In this document: piece after piece, positions 26,458 through 37,467 of the stretch
Layout: every line of letters begins with the position of its first letter
Position numbering within the stretch: the first letter of the stretch is position 1
Assembly: GCF_021168555.1 (NCBI RefSeq)
Contig: NZ_JAJOZS010000001.1
Span: forward strand, 248,001 to 312,000
Reading direction: 5' to 3'
Source of the DNA: Stenotrophomonas sp. MMGLT7
GTDB lineage: Bacteria; Pseudomonadota; Gammaproteobacteria; Xanthomonadales; Xanthomonadaceae
DNA: 64,000 bases
The notes under the pieces: model-generated
The model's input: the letters and a program-made list of their open reading frames with translations, nothing else
Databases searched by the model: none
Told to the model about the DNA's origin: nothing
Position numbers and translations under genes: made by a program

Positions 26458-26766
26458 ATGAGCACAGTCACCCTCGGCGAGGATCTCGGCATCGAGACCT
26501 GCTCCGACCTGAAACTCAAGCTCGCTCCGCTGCTGGCCGAGGACGGCGAGCTGGTACTGGACGCCGGCGAGGTCCGCCGCATCCACACCGCCAGCGTGCA
26601 GGTGCTGTGCGCCTTCGTGCGGACGCGGCGCGAGGCCGGGCGGACGGTCGAGATCGAGCCCTGCAACGACATTTTCCGCGATGCGGCACGGCTGCTGGGC
26701 GTCTGCGACGTACTCGGCCTGCCCGCATCCAACGACAACCTGAAAACCGTGGAGAACGCTGCATGA
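26458..26766 (+). CDS. STAS-domain protein of the chemotaxis operon
   Basis: A 102-residue single STAS domain, the fold of anti-sigma-factor antagonists. The segment RRIHTASVQVLCAF near residue 45 matches the conserved phospho-acceptor loop, with S46 (or T44) in place. GGAG five bases before the ATG fixes the start. Its stop overlaps the cheY ATG. Such a protein is regularly found ahead of cheY-cheA in xanthomonad-like clusters, but its target is unknown; no cognate anti-sigma kinase is visible in this window. Confidence 0.82.
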   Translation: MSTVTLGEDLGIETCSDLKLKLAPLLAEDGELVLDAGEVRRIHTASVQVLCAFVRTRREAGRTVEIEPCNDIFRDAARLLGVCDVLGLPASNDNLKTVENAA

Positions 26767-27128
26767 GCGCACGCATCCTGGTGGTGGACGATTCGGCGTC
26801 GATGCGCCAGATGGTGTCCTTCGCCCTCACCTCTGCCGGCTTTGCCGTCGAAGAAGCCGAAGACGGCCAGGTCGCGCTCGGCCGTGCCCAGGGCGCGCGC
26901 TTCAACGCCGTGGTCACCGACGTCAACATGCCCAACATGGACGGCATCGCGCTGATCCGCGCGCTGCGCCAGCTGCCGGACTACAAGTTCACGCCGATGC
27001 TGATGCTGACCACCGAGTCCGCCGCCGACAAGAAATCCGAAGGCAAGGCCGCCGGCGCCACCGGCTGGCTGGTCAAGCCGTTCAACCCGGAGCAGCTCGT
27101 CGCCACCGTCAACAAGGTGCTGGGCTGA
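26763..27128 (+). CDS. cheY: Chemotaxis response regulator CheY
   Basis: A 121-residue stand-alone receiver domain with all key residues: acidic pair D9/D10, phospho-acceptor D53 in VVTDVNMPNMDG, switch T83 and K105 in WLVKPF. Phosphorylated by CheA, it would bind the flagellar motor switch. It overlaps the STAS gene by four bases and precedes cheA by 43 bases. No cheZ phosphatase gene is in the window. A second CheY may exist in the flagellar cluster outside it, so this one need not be the motor-binding form. Confidence 0.9.
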   Translation: MSARILVVDDSASMRQMVSFALTSAGFAVEEAEDGQVALGRAQGARFNAVVTDVNMPNMDGIALIRALRQLPDYKFTPMLMLTTESAADKKSEGKAAGATGWLVKPFNPEQLVATVNKVLG

Positions 27129-27171
27129 CGCCCGCGCCGCCGTACCGCCCACTTCGCTTCCGGACCGTGCC

Positions 27172-29160
27172 ATGAACATGGACATGCAACGCTTCCACGC
27201 CACCTTCTTCGAGGAAAGCCGCGAAGGGCTGGACGCGATGGAAACCGGCCTGCTCTCGCTGGAAGAAGGCAACCGCGACCCGGAAACGATCAACTCGGTG
27301 TTCCGCGCCGCGCACTCGATCAAGGGCGGCGCGGCGACCTTCGGCTTCGAGGTCATCGCCGGCGTCACCCACGTGCTGGAGACGCTGCTGGACGAGCTGC
27401 GCTCGGGCAAGCGCGAGGTCGAGGGCGTGGCCATCGACGCGATGCTCGGCTCGGTGGACGTGCTGCGCTCGCTGCTGCGCGAGGTCGAGCACGGCCAGGC
27501 CGCCGACGCGACCGCGGTGCAGGCGGTGAAGGCGCGGCTGCAGGAAGTGCTGGCCGGCAAGCCGCAGGCGGCGGTCGCCGCGAAGGCGCCGGCGGCGATC
27601 GACGAGCCGGACGGCTGGCAGATCGGCTTCACCCCGGCGCCGTCGCTGTTCATGAGCGGCAACGACCCGCTGCGCATCATCCGCGAACTGGAGCACCTGG
27701 GCCCGCTGCAGATCGCCGCGCGGATGCAGCGCATGCCCGGCTTCGAGCAGATCGACCCACTGGAGGCCTACCTGGCCTGGGATCTGGGCCTGATCGGCAA
27801 GGTCCCGCGCAGCGCGATCGAGGAAACCTTCGCCTGGGTGGTGGACGACTGCGAGCTGGACATCCGGCCGATGCCGGTGCAGGCGCCGCCGGCCAGCCTG
27901 GCGGTGGACCCGCCCTTGCCCGCCGCGGCACCGGTCGCGGCCACGCCCGCAGCGGTCGCAGCCGCGCCCGCCGGCGCCGCGCACCAGGAGGCCGAGAGTT
28001 CCATCCGCGTCAGCGTGGACAAGGTCGATGCGCTGATCAACCTGGTCGGCGAGCTGGTCATCACCCAGGCCATGCTCAAGCAGGTCTCCGGCGGCCTCGA
28101 CCCGGCCCATGCCGAGCACCTGGCCGCCGGCCTGGACCTGCTCGAGCGCAACACCCGCGACCTGCAGGAAGCGGTGATCGGCGTGCGCATGCTGCCGGTG
28201 GACGCAGTGTTCCGCCGCTTCCCGCGGCTGGTGCGCGACCTGTCGGCGCGCCTGGGCAAGCACGTGCGCCTGCGCACCATCGGCGAAGGCACCGAGCTGG
28301 ACAAGGGCCTGATCGAGAAGATCGCCGATCCGCTGGTGCATCTGGTGCGCAACTCGATCGACCACGGCCTGGAGCTGCCCGAGGAGCGCTGCGCCGCCGG
28401 CAAGGACGAGACCGGCACCATCACCCTGGCCGCCTCGCACCAGGGCGGGCACATCGTCATCGAGGTCAGCGACGACGGCCATGGCTTCAACCGCGCCAAG
28501 ATCCTGGCCAAGGCCGCCGAGCGCGGCCTGGCCATCCCCGACAACCCCAGCGACGCCCAGGTCTGGGACCTGCTGTTCCAGCCGGGCTTCTCCACCGCCG
28601 ACGCGGTCACCGACCTGTCCGGGCGCGGCGTCGGCATGGACGTGGTCCGCCGCAACATCCAGGGCCTGGGCGGCGAAGTGCAGCTGGAAAGCCAGGCAGG
28701 CCAAGGCAGCCGCGTGCTGATCCGGCTGCCGCTGACGCTGGCGATCCTGGACGGCATGACCGTCTCGGCCGGTGGCGAAACCCTGATCCTGCCGCTGGCC
28801 TACGTGCTGGAGGCGCTGCAGCCGCAGGCCGAGGACATCCGCACCATGGCCGGCGAGGGCCGCGTGCTGCGGGTGCGCGGGGAGTACCTGCCGATCCTCT
28901 CGCTCAACGAGTACTACGGCTATGCGGCCGAGCCCAGCGCCGACCCGCTGGTGGTCGTGGTCGAGGGCGACGGCCAGAAGATCGCGCTGGAAGTGGACGA
29001 ACTGGTCGGCCAGCAGCAGGTCGTGGTCAAGAACATCGAGAACAACTACCGGCGCATCGCCGGCGTCTCCGGCGCGACCATCCTCGGCGACGGCCGTGTC
29101 GCGCTGATCGTGGACATCGGCGGGCTGGTGCGCTCGCTGCGGCTGCCGCAGGCGGCCTGA
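27172..29160 (+). CDS. cheA: Chemotaxis histidine kinase CheA
   Basis: A 662-residue CheA. The HPt (P1) domain has phospho-acceptor H48 in [17 protein letters not shown] middle P2-like domain (about residues 143-245) is followed by an Ala/Pro linker. P3 dimerisation starts near 275, the P4 ATPase has [12 protein letters not shown] (N box), DDGHGF and GRGVGMDVV, and the P5 CheW-like domain occupies the last 135 residues. It takes MCP signals through CheW and phosphorylates CheY and CheB. It ends 277 bases before the first MCP gene of the tandem array. Confidence 0.95.
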   Translation: MNMDMQRFHATFFEESREGLDAMETGLLSLEEGNRDPETINSVFRAAHSIKGGAATFGFEVIAGVTHVLETLLDELRSGKREVEGVAIDAMLGSVDVLRSLLREVEHGQAADATAVQAVKARLQEVLAGKPQAAVAAKAPAAIDEPDGWQIGFTPAPSLFMSGNDPLRIIRELEHLGPLQIAARMQRMPGFEQIDPLEAYLAWDLGLIGKVPRSAIEETFAWVVDDCELDIRPMPVQAPPASLAVDPPLPAAAPVAATPAAVAAAPAGAAHQEAESSIRVSVDKVDALINLVGELVITQAMLKQVSGGLDPAHAEHLAAGLDLLERNTRDLQEAVIGVRMLPVDAVFRRFPRLVRDLSARLGKHVRLRTIGEGTELDKGLIEKIADPLVHLVRNSIDHGLELPEERCAAGKDETGTITLAASHQGGHIVIEVSDDGHGFNRAKILAKAAERGLAIPDNPSDAQVWDLLFQPGFSTADAVTDLSGRGVGMDVVRRNIQGLGGEVQLESQAGQGSRVLIRLPLTLAILDGMTVSAGGETLILPLAYVLEALQPQAEDIRTMAGEGRVLRVRGEYLPILSLNEYYGYAAEPSADPLVVVVEGDGQKIALEVDELVGQQQVVVKNIENNYRRIAGVSGATILGDGRVALIVDIGGLVRSLRLPQAA

Positions 29161-29376
29161 GCCGGCTCCCCGCCCTCCTTCCGCCAGAATCCAGGCCGCC
29201 GGCCAGCCGGCCGATGCGGCCTCGCTCATCAGGGCCGACACGAGCGAAGCGGACATCGCCGGCAAGCCGGGCCGCCGCGTCCGCCGGACCGCGGTCCGGC
29301 GCGGACCGGGTCTGCCGCGAGTGCAATCCGGGCACGCGCGAAGTGACGCTTTTTGTCGCATGGCTGCGGTAATCCA

Positions 29377-29403
29377 TCAAGAACGCCTGCGACCCGCCGC
29401 TAG
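29377..29403 (+). promoter_or_regulatory. Sigma-28-like promoter of MCP 1
   Basis: TCAA, 15 bases, GCCGCTAG, ending 34 bases before the MCP 1 ATG. Two differences in the -10 from consensus GCCGATAA. Confidence 0.6.
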
Positions 29404-29437
29404 CCTGGGTTCCTCCCCGCCCGGACAAGCCTGCACA

Positions 29438-31678
29438 ATGCACTTTCTCCAACGCTTCAACCTCGGCACGCGGCTGGCCATCGGCTTCGGCCTGCTGCTG
29501 TTCCTGATCGCCCTGATCATGGGCATCTCGCTGTACGGCAATCGCCAGGCTGGCAAGCAATTCGACCAGATCGCCGACGTCAACATGGTCAAGATGAAGC
29601 AGTTCAACCAGCTGCTCGACATCAACAACAACATGATCGTCCTGCGCCGCGAGATGCTGCTGGCGCGTGGCGGCGAACTGGAGCGCTACGATGCGCAGAT
29701 CGCCGAGCTGATCAAGCGCTACAACGCCATATGGGCCGAGTACCTGAAGCTGCCGGTGGACGCGGCCGGCCTCAGGATGCGCGAAGACATCGTCGCCAAG
29801 CGCGAGACCGCCTCCAAGGCCAATGCCAGGATCGGCGAGCTGATGCGCGCCGGCGACCTGGAGGCAGCGCTGGAGCAGACCTTCGGCCAGGCCGTGCCGA
29901 CCATGCGCGCCTGGAACCAGGCGCTTTCCGACGGCATCGGGCACCAGGACAAGCTGGCCGCGACGGCACAGGAGAAGATGCGCGAAATCAACGCCAGGAC
30001 CATCACGCTGACGTTGACGCTCGGCATCGCCAGCCTGCTGCTGGGCATCCTGGCCGCGTTTCTGATCACACGCAGCCTGACCCGTCCGCTGGCCCGGGCC
30101 ATGCAGGTCGCCGACAACGTCGCCGCCGGCAACCTCGACAACAGCGTGGATGCCTCGGGCAGCGACGAGACCGCGCGGCTGATGCGCAGCCTGGCGCGCA
30201 TGCAGGAGCAGATCAAGGCGGTCAACGCCGCCCTGATGGAGATGGCACGCGAGCACGACGACGGGCGGATCGGCTATCGCGCCGACGCGGGCCGCTTCCC
30301 CGGCGACTACGGCAAGCTGGTCCACGAGACCAACCTCCTGGTCGGCTCGCATATCGACACCACGATGGAGCTGAGCCGGATCGTCGGCCGCTACGCCATC
30401 GGCGACCTGTCCGAGGACATGCCGCGCTATCCCGGCGAGAAGGCGGTGATCTCCGAGACCATGGACAAGGTCAAGGCCAGCATGGTTTCCATCAACGAGG
30501 AGATCAAGCTGCTGACCGACGCGATGGCCGCCGGCGACCTGTCCCTGCGCGGCGACGCGGACAAGTACCAGTACGACTTCCGGCGCATGGTCGAGGGCCT
30601 GAACACCATGATGGAAGTCGCCGACGGCAACCTGCGCCAGCTAGGCGGACTGCTGCAGGCGCTGGCCAACGGCGACCTGACGATGCGCATGCACGGCGAT
30701 TTCCATGGCGTATTCGCGCAGATGCGCGACCACGCCAACGCCACCGTCGAGCAGCTCACCGGCACCGTCGGCCGCATCCAGCAGGCTTCCGGCGCTATCA
30801 ACACCGCCGCTACCGAGATCGCCGCCGGCAACAGCGACCTGTCGCGCCGTACCGAGCAGCAGGCCGCCAACCTCGAGGAGACCGCCGCCTCGATGGAGGA
30901 ACTCACCTCCACCGTGCGCCAGAACGCCGAGTCCGCCCGCCAGGCCAACCAGCTGGCCCAGGGTGCGGCCGGGGTCGCCCAGCAGGGCGGCGAGGTGGTC
31001 GGCCAGGTGGTCACCACCATGTCCGCCATCGAGACCTCATCGAAGAAGATCGCCGAGATCATCTCGGTCATCGACGGCATCGCCTTCCAGACCAACATCC
31101 TCGCGCTCAACGCCGCGGTGGAAGCGGCGCGGGCCGGCGAGCAGGGCCGCGGCTTCGCCGTGGTCGCCTCGGAAGTGCGCACCCTGGCCCAGCGCTCGGC
31201 CAATGCCGCCAAAGAGATCAAGGGCCTGATCGACGACTCGGTCGGCAAGGTCGCCGACGGCTCGGCGCTGGTGCACGAGGCCGGCAAGACCATGGGCGAG
31301 ATCGTCACCTCGGTGCAGCGGGTCACCGACATCATGGCCGAGATCTCGGCGGCCTCGCAGGAACAGTCGGCCGGCATCGAGCAGGTCAACCAGACCGTGA
31401 CCCAGATGGACGAGGCCACCCAGCAGAATGCCGCGATGGTGGAGGAAGCCACCGCCGCCGCGCGCGCGATGGAGGAACAGGCGGAACAGCTGACCACGCT
31501 CATGTCGTTCTTCGACATCGGCCATTCCGCCCCGGCGCCGCGCACGCCTGCGCCCGCCGTGAAAGCGCGGCCGGCGCCTGTCGCGAAAACCGTCACCGCT
31601 CCCGCTGCAACCGCCCCCAGGGTCCCGAAGCCCGTTGCCGTGGCCGCCCTGGCCGGAGACGACTGGCAGGAATTCTGA
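29438..31678 (+). CDS. Methyl-accepting chemotaxis protein 1: four-helix sensor, five HAMP-like units, DWQEF tail
   Basis: A 746-residue transducer. TM1 lies at about residues 12-34, then a four-helix-bundle-type periplasmic sensor with [14 protein letters not shown], and TM2 at about 188-210. HAMP-like units then have G-[NDR]-[LI] markers at residues 231, 276, 322, 366 and 412, i.e. 44-46 residues apart. The MCP signalling domain carries the tip [20 protein letters not shown] and flanking methylation-helix Glu/Gln pairs. The last residues DDWQEF match the x-W-x2-F pentapeptide tether for CheR/CheB after a Pro/Ala linker. The start at 29438 gives [13 protein letters not shown], the usual MCP opening. 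The ligand is unknown. Confidence 0.93.
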   Translation: MHFLQRFNLGTRLAIGFGLLLFLIALIMGISLYGNRQAGKQFDQIADVNMVKMKQFNQLLDINNNMIVLRREMLLARGGELERYDAQIAELIKRYNAIWAEYLKLPVDAAGLRMREDIVAKRETASKANARIGELMRAGDLEAALEQTFGQAVPTMRAWNQALSDGIGHQDKLAATAQEKMREINARTITLTLTLGIASLLLGILAAFLITRSLTRPLARAMQVADNVAAGNLDNSVDASGSDETARLMRSLARMQEQIKAVNAALMEMAREHDDGRIGYRADAGRFPGDYGKLVHETNLLVGSHIDTTMELSRIVGRYAIGDLSEDMPRYPGEKAVISETMDKVKASMVSINEEIKLLTDAMAAGDLSLRGDADKYQYDFRRMVEGLNTMMEVADGNLRQLGGLLQALANGDLTMRMHGDFHGVFAQMRDHANATVEQLTGTVGRIQQASGAINTAATEIAAGNSDLSRRTEQQAANLEETAASMEELTSTVRQNAESARQANQLAQGAAGVAQQGGEVVGQVVTTMSAIETSSKKIAEIISVIDGIAFQTNILALNAAVEAARAGEQGRGFAVVASEVRTLAQRSANAAKEIKGLIDDSVGKVADGSALVHEAGKTMGEIVTSVQRVTDIMAEISAASQEQSAGIEQVNQTVTQMDEATQQNAAMVEEATAAARAMEEQAEQLTTLMSFFDIGHSAPAPRTPAPAVKARPAPVAKTVTAPAATAPRVPKPVAVAALAGDDWQEF

Positions 31679-31700
31679 GCACCTGCGCTTCGTGCAGTCG

Positions 31701-31740
31701 ATTGCGGCCGCAGCCCCTCGGGGTGCGGCCGCAATCGTTC
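31701..31740 (+). terminator. Hairpin after MCP 1
   Basis: A 12-bp perfect stem ATTGCGGCCGCA / TGCGGCCGCAAT encloses an inner CCCC-TC-GGGG hairpin and is followed by CGTTC. It lies 22 bases past the MCP 1 stop. There is no long T-run, so termination is likely but may be incomplete. The rest of the 317-base gap before MCP 2 holds only the sigma-28 promoter at 31857. Confidence 0.7.
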
Positions 31741-31856
31741 AGGGCCATTGGCGACGATGGCGGGCCGCACGCCGCCGCTTCGCAACCGGCGATCGACAAC
31801 GGCCTGGCATGCCCGGCATGGCCATGGATGGGACGCTCTGCGTCGTTTTGCCACCT

Positions 31857-31883
31857 TAAACCTATCGGGCGCACAGCCGATAG
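31857..31883 (+). promoter_or_regulatory. Sigma-28 promoter of MCP 2
   Basis: TAAA, 15 bases, GCCGATAG: a single mismatch from the flagellar sigma consensus. The spacer and -10 also form a palindrome, CCTATCGG / CCGATAGG. The leader to the ATG at 31996 would be about 105 bases. Confidence 0.85.
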
Positions 31884-31995
31884 GTAAGGGTGGGCATGGA
31901 GCCTGGCCAACCGAACCGTGCGGAGCCAGCCCCCTACCGCCATGCCGCGGCTTTCCTCATGACACGGCTCCCGAATCCATAACGAAGCGAATGCC

Positions 31996-34158
31996 ATGAA
32001 AATCGGTAACGAAAAGCCGCGGGGACGATCCACGCTCACGCGCTGGCTGGCGGACAGGAACATTTCCACCAAGCTGCACCTGCTCAACACGGTGTTCGTG
32101 CTCGGACTGTTCACGATCTGCGCTTATGCGGCCTACACCAGCCGGGTTTCCCTGTTCCACGAAAGGGGCGAGGCGCTGCAGCGCGTGATGGACAATGCCC
32201 ACAACGTGGTCAAGCACTACGCCGACCTGGCGTCCAGCGGCAAGTTGCCGCTGGAACAGGCTCAGCAGAGCGCCCTGGCCGTGCTGCACGACATGCGCCA
32301 TGGCGAGGACGACTACTTCTGGGTCAGCGAGCCCGTCGACCAGACCCACATGCGCCGGCTGATGAACGGAGTCGACGACTCGCTGGTCGGAACCGTCACC
32401 GACTCGGCGACCAACCAGCAGTTCATCCGCATGGTGCGCGAGCACGGCGGCGGTACGCTGGAGCAGGGTTGGCCCAGGCCCGGATCCACGGTGCCGGTGC
32501 CCAAACTCACCCAGGTCGCCGGCGCGCCGGCCTGGAACTGGATCATCGGTTCCGGGCTCTACCTCGACGACATCTATGCGGCGTTCTGGAGGCAGATCAC
32601 CTACCTCGCCCTGCTGTTCGTGATCGTATGGCTCTCCGTCACCGCGATCTGCTGGTTGATCTCGCGCTCGATCTCGCGCCCGCTGCAGCAGGCGACGAAA
32701 GCCGCCGACGCCATTGCCCGCGGCGAATTGGACAACAGCATCCCCGACGGCGGCCGCGACGAGATCGGGCAGCTGCTCACCAGCATGCGGCTGATGCAGA
32801 CGGAACTGCAGACCGTGCTGACCGGCCTGCACGGGATGGCCGAGAAACATGAAGCCGGCGCGATCAGCTACCGCATGGACGAGACCTGCTTCCCCGGCGA
32901 TTTCGGCAAGATGGTGCAGCAGATCAACGGCCTGATCGGCGCGCACGTGGACACCAAGCTGGAACTGGTGCGGATCATGAGCCGCTATGCCATCGGCGAC
33001 CTGTCCGAGGACATGCCGCGCTACCAGGGCGAGAAGGCCATCCTCACCGAGACCATGGACAAGGTGAAGAGCAACCTGCTGTCGATCAACGACGAGATCA
33101 AGCGCCTGACCGATGCGGTCGCGGTCGGCGACCTGTCCCAGCGCGGTGCCGCCGACCGGTACCAGTACGACTTCCGCATCATGATCGATGGCCTGAACAC
33201 CATGATGGACGTGGCCGACGGCAACCTGCGCCAGCTCACCGCGCTGCTGCAGGCCGTCGCCGCCGGCGACCTGACGCAGCGCATGCACGGCGACTTCCAG
33301 GGCGTGTTCGGCCAGATGCGCGACCACGCCAACGCCAGCGCCGAGCAGCTCACCGATATCGTCGGCCGCATCCAGCAGGCCTCCGTCGCCATCGACACCG
33401 CCGCCGGCGAGATCGCCGCCGGCAACGAGGACCTGTCGCGCCGTACCGAGCAGCAGGCCGCCAACCTCGAGGAAACCGCCGCCTCGATGGAGGAACTTAC
33501 CTCCACCGTGCGCCAGAACGCCGAGTCCGCCCGCCAGGCCAACCAACTGGCCCAGGGCGCGGCCGGGGTCGCCCAGCAGGGCGGCGAGGTGGTCGGCCAG
33601 GTGGTTACCACCATGTCGGCCATCGAGACCTCCTCGAAGAAGATCGCCGAGATCATCTCGGTCATCGACGGCATCGCCTTCCAGACCAACATCCTCGCCT
33701 TGAATGCGGCCGTGGAAGCCGCCCGCGCCGGCGAGCAGGGCCGCGGCTTCGCCGTGGTCGCCTCCGAGGTGCGTACCCTGGCCCAGCGCTCGGCCAATGC
33801 CGCCAAGGAGATCAAGACGCTGATCGACGACTCGGTCGGCAAGGTCGCCGATGGCTCGGCGCTGGTGCACGAGGCCGGCACGACCATGGGCGAGATCGTG
33901 GCCAGCGTGCAGCGGGTGACCGACATCATGGCCGAGATCTCGGCGGCCTCGCAGGAACAGTCGGCCGGCATCGAGCAGGTCAACCAGACCGTGACCCAGA
34001 TGGACGAGACCACCCAGCAGAACGCCGCGCTGGTGGAGGAAGCCACCGCCGCCGCCCGCGCCATGGCCGAACAGGCCGAGCAGTTGAAGGAAACGGTCTC
34101 CATCTTCACGCTGGACGATCACCCGTCGGAAGATCTGCCGGTGCTGCACGCCGCCTGA
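31996..34158 (+). CDS. Methyl-accepting chemotaxis protein 2: single-Cache sensor, five HAMP-like units, no pentapeptide
   Basis: A 720-residue transducer. After TM1 (about residues 27-48) comes a single-Cache-type periplasmic domain ([21 protein letters not shown] and [14 protein letters not shown]), the fold that binds small carboxylates or similar ligands. TM2 lies at about 205-227. HAMP-like unit markers stand at residues 243, 288, 334, 378 and 424. The signalling domain is nearly identical to its neighbours'. The C-terminus ends DLPVLHAA instead of the DWQEF tether, so it probably depends on other receptors for CheR recruitment. The ligand is unknown. Confidence 0.92.
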   Translation: MKIGNEKPRGRSTLTRWLADRNISTKLHLLNTVFVLGLFTICAYAAYTSRVSLFHERGEALQRVMDNAHNVVKHYADLASSGKLPLEQAQQSALAVLHDMRHGEDDYFWVSEPVDQTHMRRLMNGVDDSLVGTVTDSATNQQFIRMVREHGGGTLEQGWPRPGSTVPVPKLTQVAGAPAWNWIIGSGLYLDDIYAAFWRQITYLALLFVIVWLSVTAICWLISRSISRPLQQATKAADAIARGELDNSIPDGGRDEIGQLLTSMRLMQTELQTVLTGLHGMAEKHEAGAISYRMDETCFPGDFGKMVQQINGLIGAHVDTKLELVRIMSRYAIGDLSEDMPRYQGEKAILTETMDKVKSNLLSINDEIKRLTDAVAVGDLSQRGAADRYQYDFRIMIDGLNTMMDVADGNLRQLTALLQAVAAGDLTQRMHGDFQGVFGQMRDHANASAEQLTDIVGRIQQASVAIDTAAGEIAAGNEDLSRRTEQQAANLEETAASMEELTSTVRQNAESARQANQLAQGAAGVAQQGGEVVGQVVTTMSAIETSSKKIAEIISVIDGIAFQTNILALNAAVEAARAGEQGRGFAVVASEVRTLAQRSANAAKEIKTLIDDSVGKVADGSALVHEAGTTMGEIVASVQRVTDIMAEISAASQEQSAGIEQVNQTVTQMDETTQQNAALVEEATAAARAMAEQAEQLKETVSIFTLDDHPSEDLPVLHAA

Positions 34159-34239
34159 CCCCGGCACCTGCCCACGGCTGCAAAGGTCCGGCACGGCTGG
34201 ACGAGGCCGTGGGCGGACAACTCCGGCATGCGAAAGACA

Positions 34240-34260
34240 CGGCCCGCCCCAGGCGGGCCG
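34240..34260 (+). terminator. Hairpin after MCP 2
   Basis: CGGCCCGCC-CCA-GGCGGGCCG, a perfect 9-bp stem 80 bases past the MCP 2 stop, followed by TACGCTTTGC. A probable transcript end; there is no clean T-run. The remaining 34159-34764 gap holds the sigma-28 promoter at 34440 and a long untranslated leader with no convincing gene. Confidence 0.55.
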
Positions 34261-34439
34261 TACGCTTTGCGGAGCTCCCGATCGACGCATTCCCTGGTCC
34301 GCCGCCGGACTAACGGCAAGCCACGATCGTGGCGACCGGCGTTCCCCTCGCCGGCACGGCCGCACGACCCGGCGACAGCCGCACTTGAACGATCTCTGAC
34401 TTGTTCAGTAACGGGCGCGCCTGTCAAGGAACGCCGTCA

Positions 34440-34466
34440 TCAATCTCGCGCCGGCTTTGCCGATAT
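34440..34466 (+). promoter_or_regulatory. Sigma-28-like promoter upstream of MCP 3
   Basis: TCAA, 15 bases, GCCGATAT. It lies 298 bases before the MCP 3 ATG, implying an unusually long leader. A weaker match, TCAC-N15-GCCGATGC at 34610-34636, is closer to the gene and could be used instead. Confidence 0.6.
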
Positions 34467-34764
34467 GCCTACATGACAAGGGATATCGGGATTCCGCCCA
34501 TGAAAGCTCTCCCCCGCCCGTCTCCCTCGAACCTGGTCCGGTGGTCCCTGCCGCAACTCCGCCGTTGCGCGGGAGCGCTCCGCCGACACCGGGCGCATCA
34601 GCCAGATCGTCACCAATCAGGATGCGGCGCCGATGCGAAAGCGATCGGTGCCGCGCGCCATGGAGAAGCCGGCAGGACCGCTGGACCAGGCACCGTGTTG
34701 TTCCAACTGGCCTACGCACGGCCAGTGCCCGCATCCCCATCGCCTCCTTTCCGAGATTAACGTC

Positions 34765-36999
34765 ATGATCCAATTCAAGAATTGGCCGATAGCGCGAAAA
34801 CTGATCTTCGCCTTCTGCATCAGCGCCGTGCTCACCGCCACGCTCGGCCTCGTCGGTTATTCGCGCATGCAACAGATGCAGCAGCAGACCGCATCGATCA
34901 ACGAGGATGTGGTCCCGGTGCTGAGCCGCCTGTCGGAGCTGCGCGGCTTCGGCGCCGAATTCCGCATCTACGAAGTCGGCCAGTTCGTCAACTTCGAGGA
35001 CCCCGAGCGCTATGCCTACTTCATCGCGCGGATGGACGAGATCCGCGCCAACTACGACAAGACGGAAAAGGCGCTCGGCACCCTGGTCGGCGGCGACTCG
35101 CAGCTCGCGGCGGAGTACGCGACCCTGGCCGATGCCGGCAAGCGCTACTTCGACGCCAATGCCAGGCTGCGCGAGCTGTACACGCTGCCCGACCACGATC
35201 CGGCACTGCAGTTCTCCCGCGACCAGTCCGGCAAGATCCGCCTGGAGATGTTCTCCGTCATCGACAAGATGTATGCCCGGCAGTCGGCCGCACTGGAAAA
35301 GACGGTCAGCGCCAGCACGGCCGCGTTCCGTGCCACCACCCTGGTGCTGCTGCTCGGCACGCTGATCATGACGGTTCTGTCGATCGTGTTCGGCGTGCTG
35401 ATCGCCCGCTCCATCACCCGGCCGCTCTCCAGGGCGCTGGAGGCGGTCAAGGCGGTGTCGCACGGCGATCTCAGCGTGCGCGTGGAGAAGTCCGGCAGCG
35501 ACGAGATCGGGCAGATGCTGGCGGCCACCGACGAGATGGTGCACATGCTGCGCCGGTTCTCGGAGGAGACCGCGCGCATGTCCCGGCTGCACGCCGGCGA
35601 GGACATGAGCCATCGCATGCCCGAGGACTTCCCCGGCGTCTACGCCGAACTGGCCCAGGGCATCAACACCATGATGTTCGAGCACCTCGATGCCATCGTC
35701 GATGCCATCGAGATCCTCAACGAGTACGCCGTCGGCGACCTGTCCCGCGACGCACGGCGCCTGCCCGGCACCCGCGCCGTCCTGCACCAGTCCATGGACG
35801 CCGCCAAGGCCAGCCTGCTGTCCATCAACAACGAGATCAAGCGCCTGGCCCAGGCCGCCGCCGCCGGCGACTTCAGCGTGCGCGGCGACGCCGCCCGCTT
35901 CGACCACGACTTTGCGCTCATGGTCAACGACCTGAACTCGATGATGGACGTCAGCCACAGCAACCTCGGCAAGCTCTCCACCCTGCTCGCCGCCATCGCC
36001 AAGGGCGACCTCACCGCGCGCATGCACGGCGACTTCCAGGGCGTGTTCGCTCGCTTGCGCGACGACGCCAACGCCACCGCCGACCAGCTCGCCGGCATCG
36101 TCGGCCGCATCCAGCAGGCTTCCGGCGCCATCAACACCGCCGCCACCGAGATCGCCGCCGGCAACGAGGACCTGTCGCGCCGCACCGAGCAGCAGGCGGC
36201 CAACCTCGAGGAGACCGCCGCCTCGATGGAGGAACTCACTTCCACCGTGCGCCAGAACGCCGAGTCCGCCCGCCAGGCCAACCAGCTGGCCCAGGGCGCA
36301 GCCGGGGTCGCCCAGCAGGGCGGCGAGGTGGTCGGCCAGGTGGTCACCACCATGTCCGCCATCGAGACTTCCTCCAAGAAGATCGCCGAGATCATCTCCG
36401 TCATCGACGGCATCGCCTTCCAGACCAATATCCTCGCGCTCAACGCCGCGGTGGAAGCGGCCCGCGCCGGCGAGCAGGGCCGCGGCTTCGCCGTGGTCGC
36501 CTCGGAAGTGCGCACCCTGGCCCAGCGCTCGGCCAACGCGGCCAAGGAGATCAAGGGCCTGATCGACGATTCGGTCGGCAAGGTCGCCGACGGCTCGGCG
36601 CTGGTGCACAAGGCTGGTGCCACGATGGGCGAGATCGTCACCTCGGTGCAGCGGGTGACCGACATCATGGCCGAGATCTCGGCCGCCTCGCAGGAGCAGT
36701 CGGCCGGCATCGAGCAGGTCAACCAGACCGTGACGCAGATGGACGAGACCACCCAGCAGAACGCCGCGCTGGTGGAGGAAGCCACCGCCGCCGCACGCGC
36801 CATGGCCGAGCAGGCCGAGCAGCTCAACGAGGCTGTCGCCATCTTCCGCATCGGCCGCCAGCCGGAACGGGTGCCGCTGCAGGAAACACCCAGGACGCCC
36901 GCGGTCGCCGCAACGGTGCCACGGCGCCCGGCCGCACCGGTCCGTCCCCGCCCGGCGGCGCTGGCGGTGGCCACGGAGGCCGACTGGCAGGAGTTCTGA
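34765..36999 (+). CDS. Methyl-accepting chemotaxis protein 3: four-helix sensor, five HAMP-like units, DWQEF tail
   Basis: A 744-residue transducer. TM1 is at about residues 12-32, the periplasmic sensor is helical with [19 protein letters not shown] before TM2 (about 193-215), and HAMP-like markers sit at residues 234, 278, 324, 368 and 414. From [11 protein letters not shown] onward the HAMP array and signalling domain are nearly the same as in MCP 4 and MCP 6, although the sensors are unrelated. The tail ends EADWQEF, a CheR/CheB tether. I use the ATG at 34765 ([13 protein letters not shown]); the frame is open for 44 codons before it, but that stretch is Pro/Arg-rich and unlike an MCP N-terminus. 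The ligand is unknown. Confidence 0.92.
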   Translation: MIQFKNWPIARKLIFAFCISAVLTATLGLVGYSRMQQMQQQTASINEDVVPVLSRLSELRGFGAEFRIYEVGQFVNFEDPERYAYFIARMDEIRANYDKTEKALGTLVGGDSQLAAEYATLADAGKRYFDANARLRELYTLPDHDPALQFSRDQSGKIRLEMFSVIDKMYARQSAALEKTVSASTAAFRATTLVLLLGTLIMTVLSIVFGVLIARSITRPLSRALEAVKAVSHGDLSVRVEKSGSDEIGQMLAATDEMVHMLRRFSEETARMSRLHAGEDMSHRMPEDFPGVYAELAQGINTMMFEHLDAIVDAIEILNEYAVGDLSRDARRLPGTRAVLHQSMDAAKASLLSINNEIKRLAQAAAAGDFSVRGDAARFDHDFALMVNDLNSMMDVSHSNLGKLSTLLAAIAKGDLTARMHGDFQGVFARLRDDANATADQLAGIVGRIQQASGAINTAATEIAAGNEDLSRRTEQQAANLEETAASMEELTSTVRQNAESARQANQLAQGAAGVAQQGGEVVGQVVTTMSAIETSSKKIAEIISVIDGIAFQTNILALNAAVEAARAGEQGRGFAVVASEVRTLAQRSANAAKEIKGLIDDSVGKVADGSALVHKAGATMGEIVTSVQRVTDIMAEISAASQEQSAGIEQVNQTVTQMDETTQQNAALVEEATAAARAMAEQAEQLNEAVAIFRIGRQPERVPLQETPRTPAVAATVPRRPAAPVRPRPAALAVATEADWQEF

Positions 37000-37039
37000 C
37001 CGCCGTCCGGCACCATTCCAGCGTGCCGTCATGATCGTG

Positions 37040-37068
37040 AGCCCCGATGTCCGCATCGGGGCTTTTTT
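37040..37068 (+). terminator. Rho-independent terminator of MCP 3
   Basis: AGCCCCGATG-TCCG-CATCGGGGCT followed by a T-run. The hairpin core is the same as in the terminator after MCP 5 (44554). Past it, 37069-37467 has no gene and only a weak sigma-28 match at 37249. Confidence 0.93.
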
Positions 37069-37248
37069 CGTTCCGGGGCACCGGCTGCGCACGCTGCACG
37101 AACGCAGCGCTTTCCCCCTGCACAGTCACGGCGGCATGCCTGCGCATCCGCGGGCATGCGCGAGGCGACATGCCACTGCGGTGGACACATCCTTTCACCC
37201 ATTCATCATCAACATAACTCTCCGCTGGCTGGGGGCATGCGACACGCA

Positions 37249-37276
37249 TCAAGACCCGGCCGCCCACTGCCGTTAC
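37249..37276 (+). promoter_or_regulatory. Weak sigma-28-like site upstream of MCP 4
   Basis: TCAA, 16 bases, GCCGTTAC: spacing one base too long and two -10 mismatches. It is the best match I find in the 399 bases between the MCP 3 terminator and the MCP 4 ATG, and would leave a leader of about 185 bases. Confidence 0.35.
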
Positions 37277-37467
37277 ACCCCCCGCGCTTCGGCGGCACGC
37301 GTCATCGCCACCCAGCAAGGAAACACCACCTCGGTGCCGGATGCATTGGTTTCCCGCATCACGACCGGCGTTCAATCGCGCGTACCTGGAAGGTCGCAGG
37401 CTCAACACCAGAACGGACACGACAGCGCTTTACGTCCACCCCCACCTTCCTTCGTACGCAGGAATCC

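Noticed and set aside
34457-34768. Small gene or degraded receptor in the leader of MCP 3
   Set aside because: Frames here are Pro/Arg-rich without a ribosome site. A faint receptor-like stretch near 34570-34640 is too short to support.
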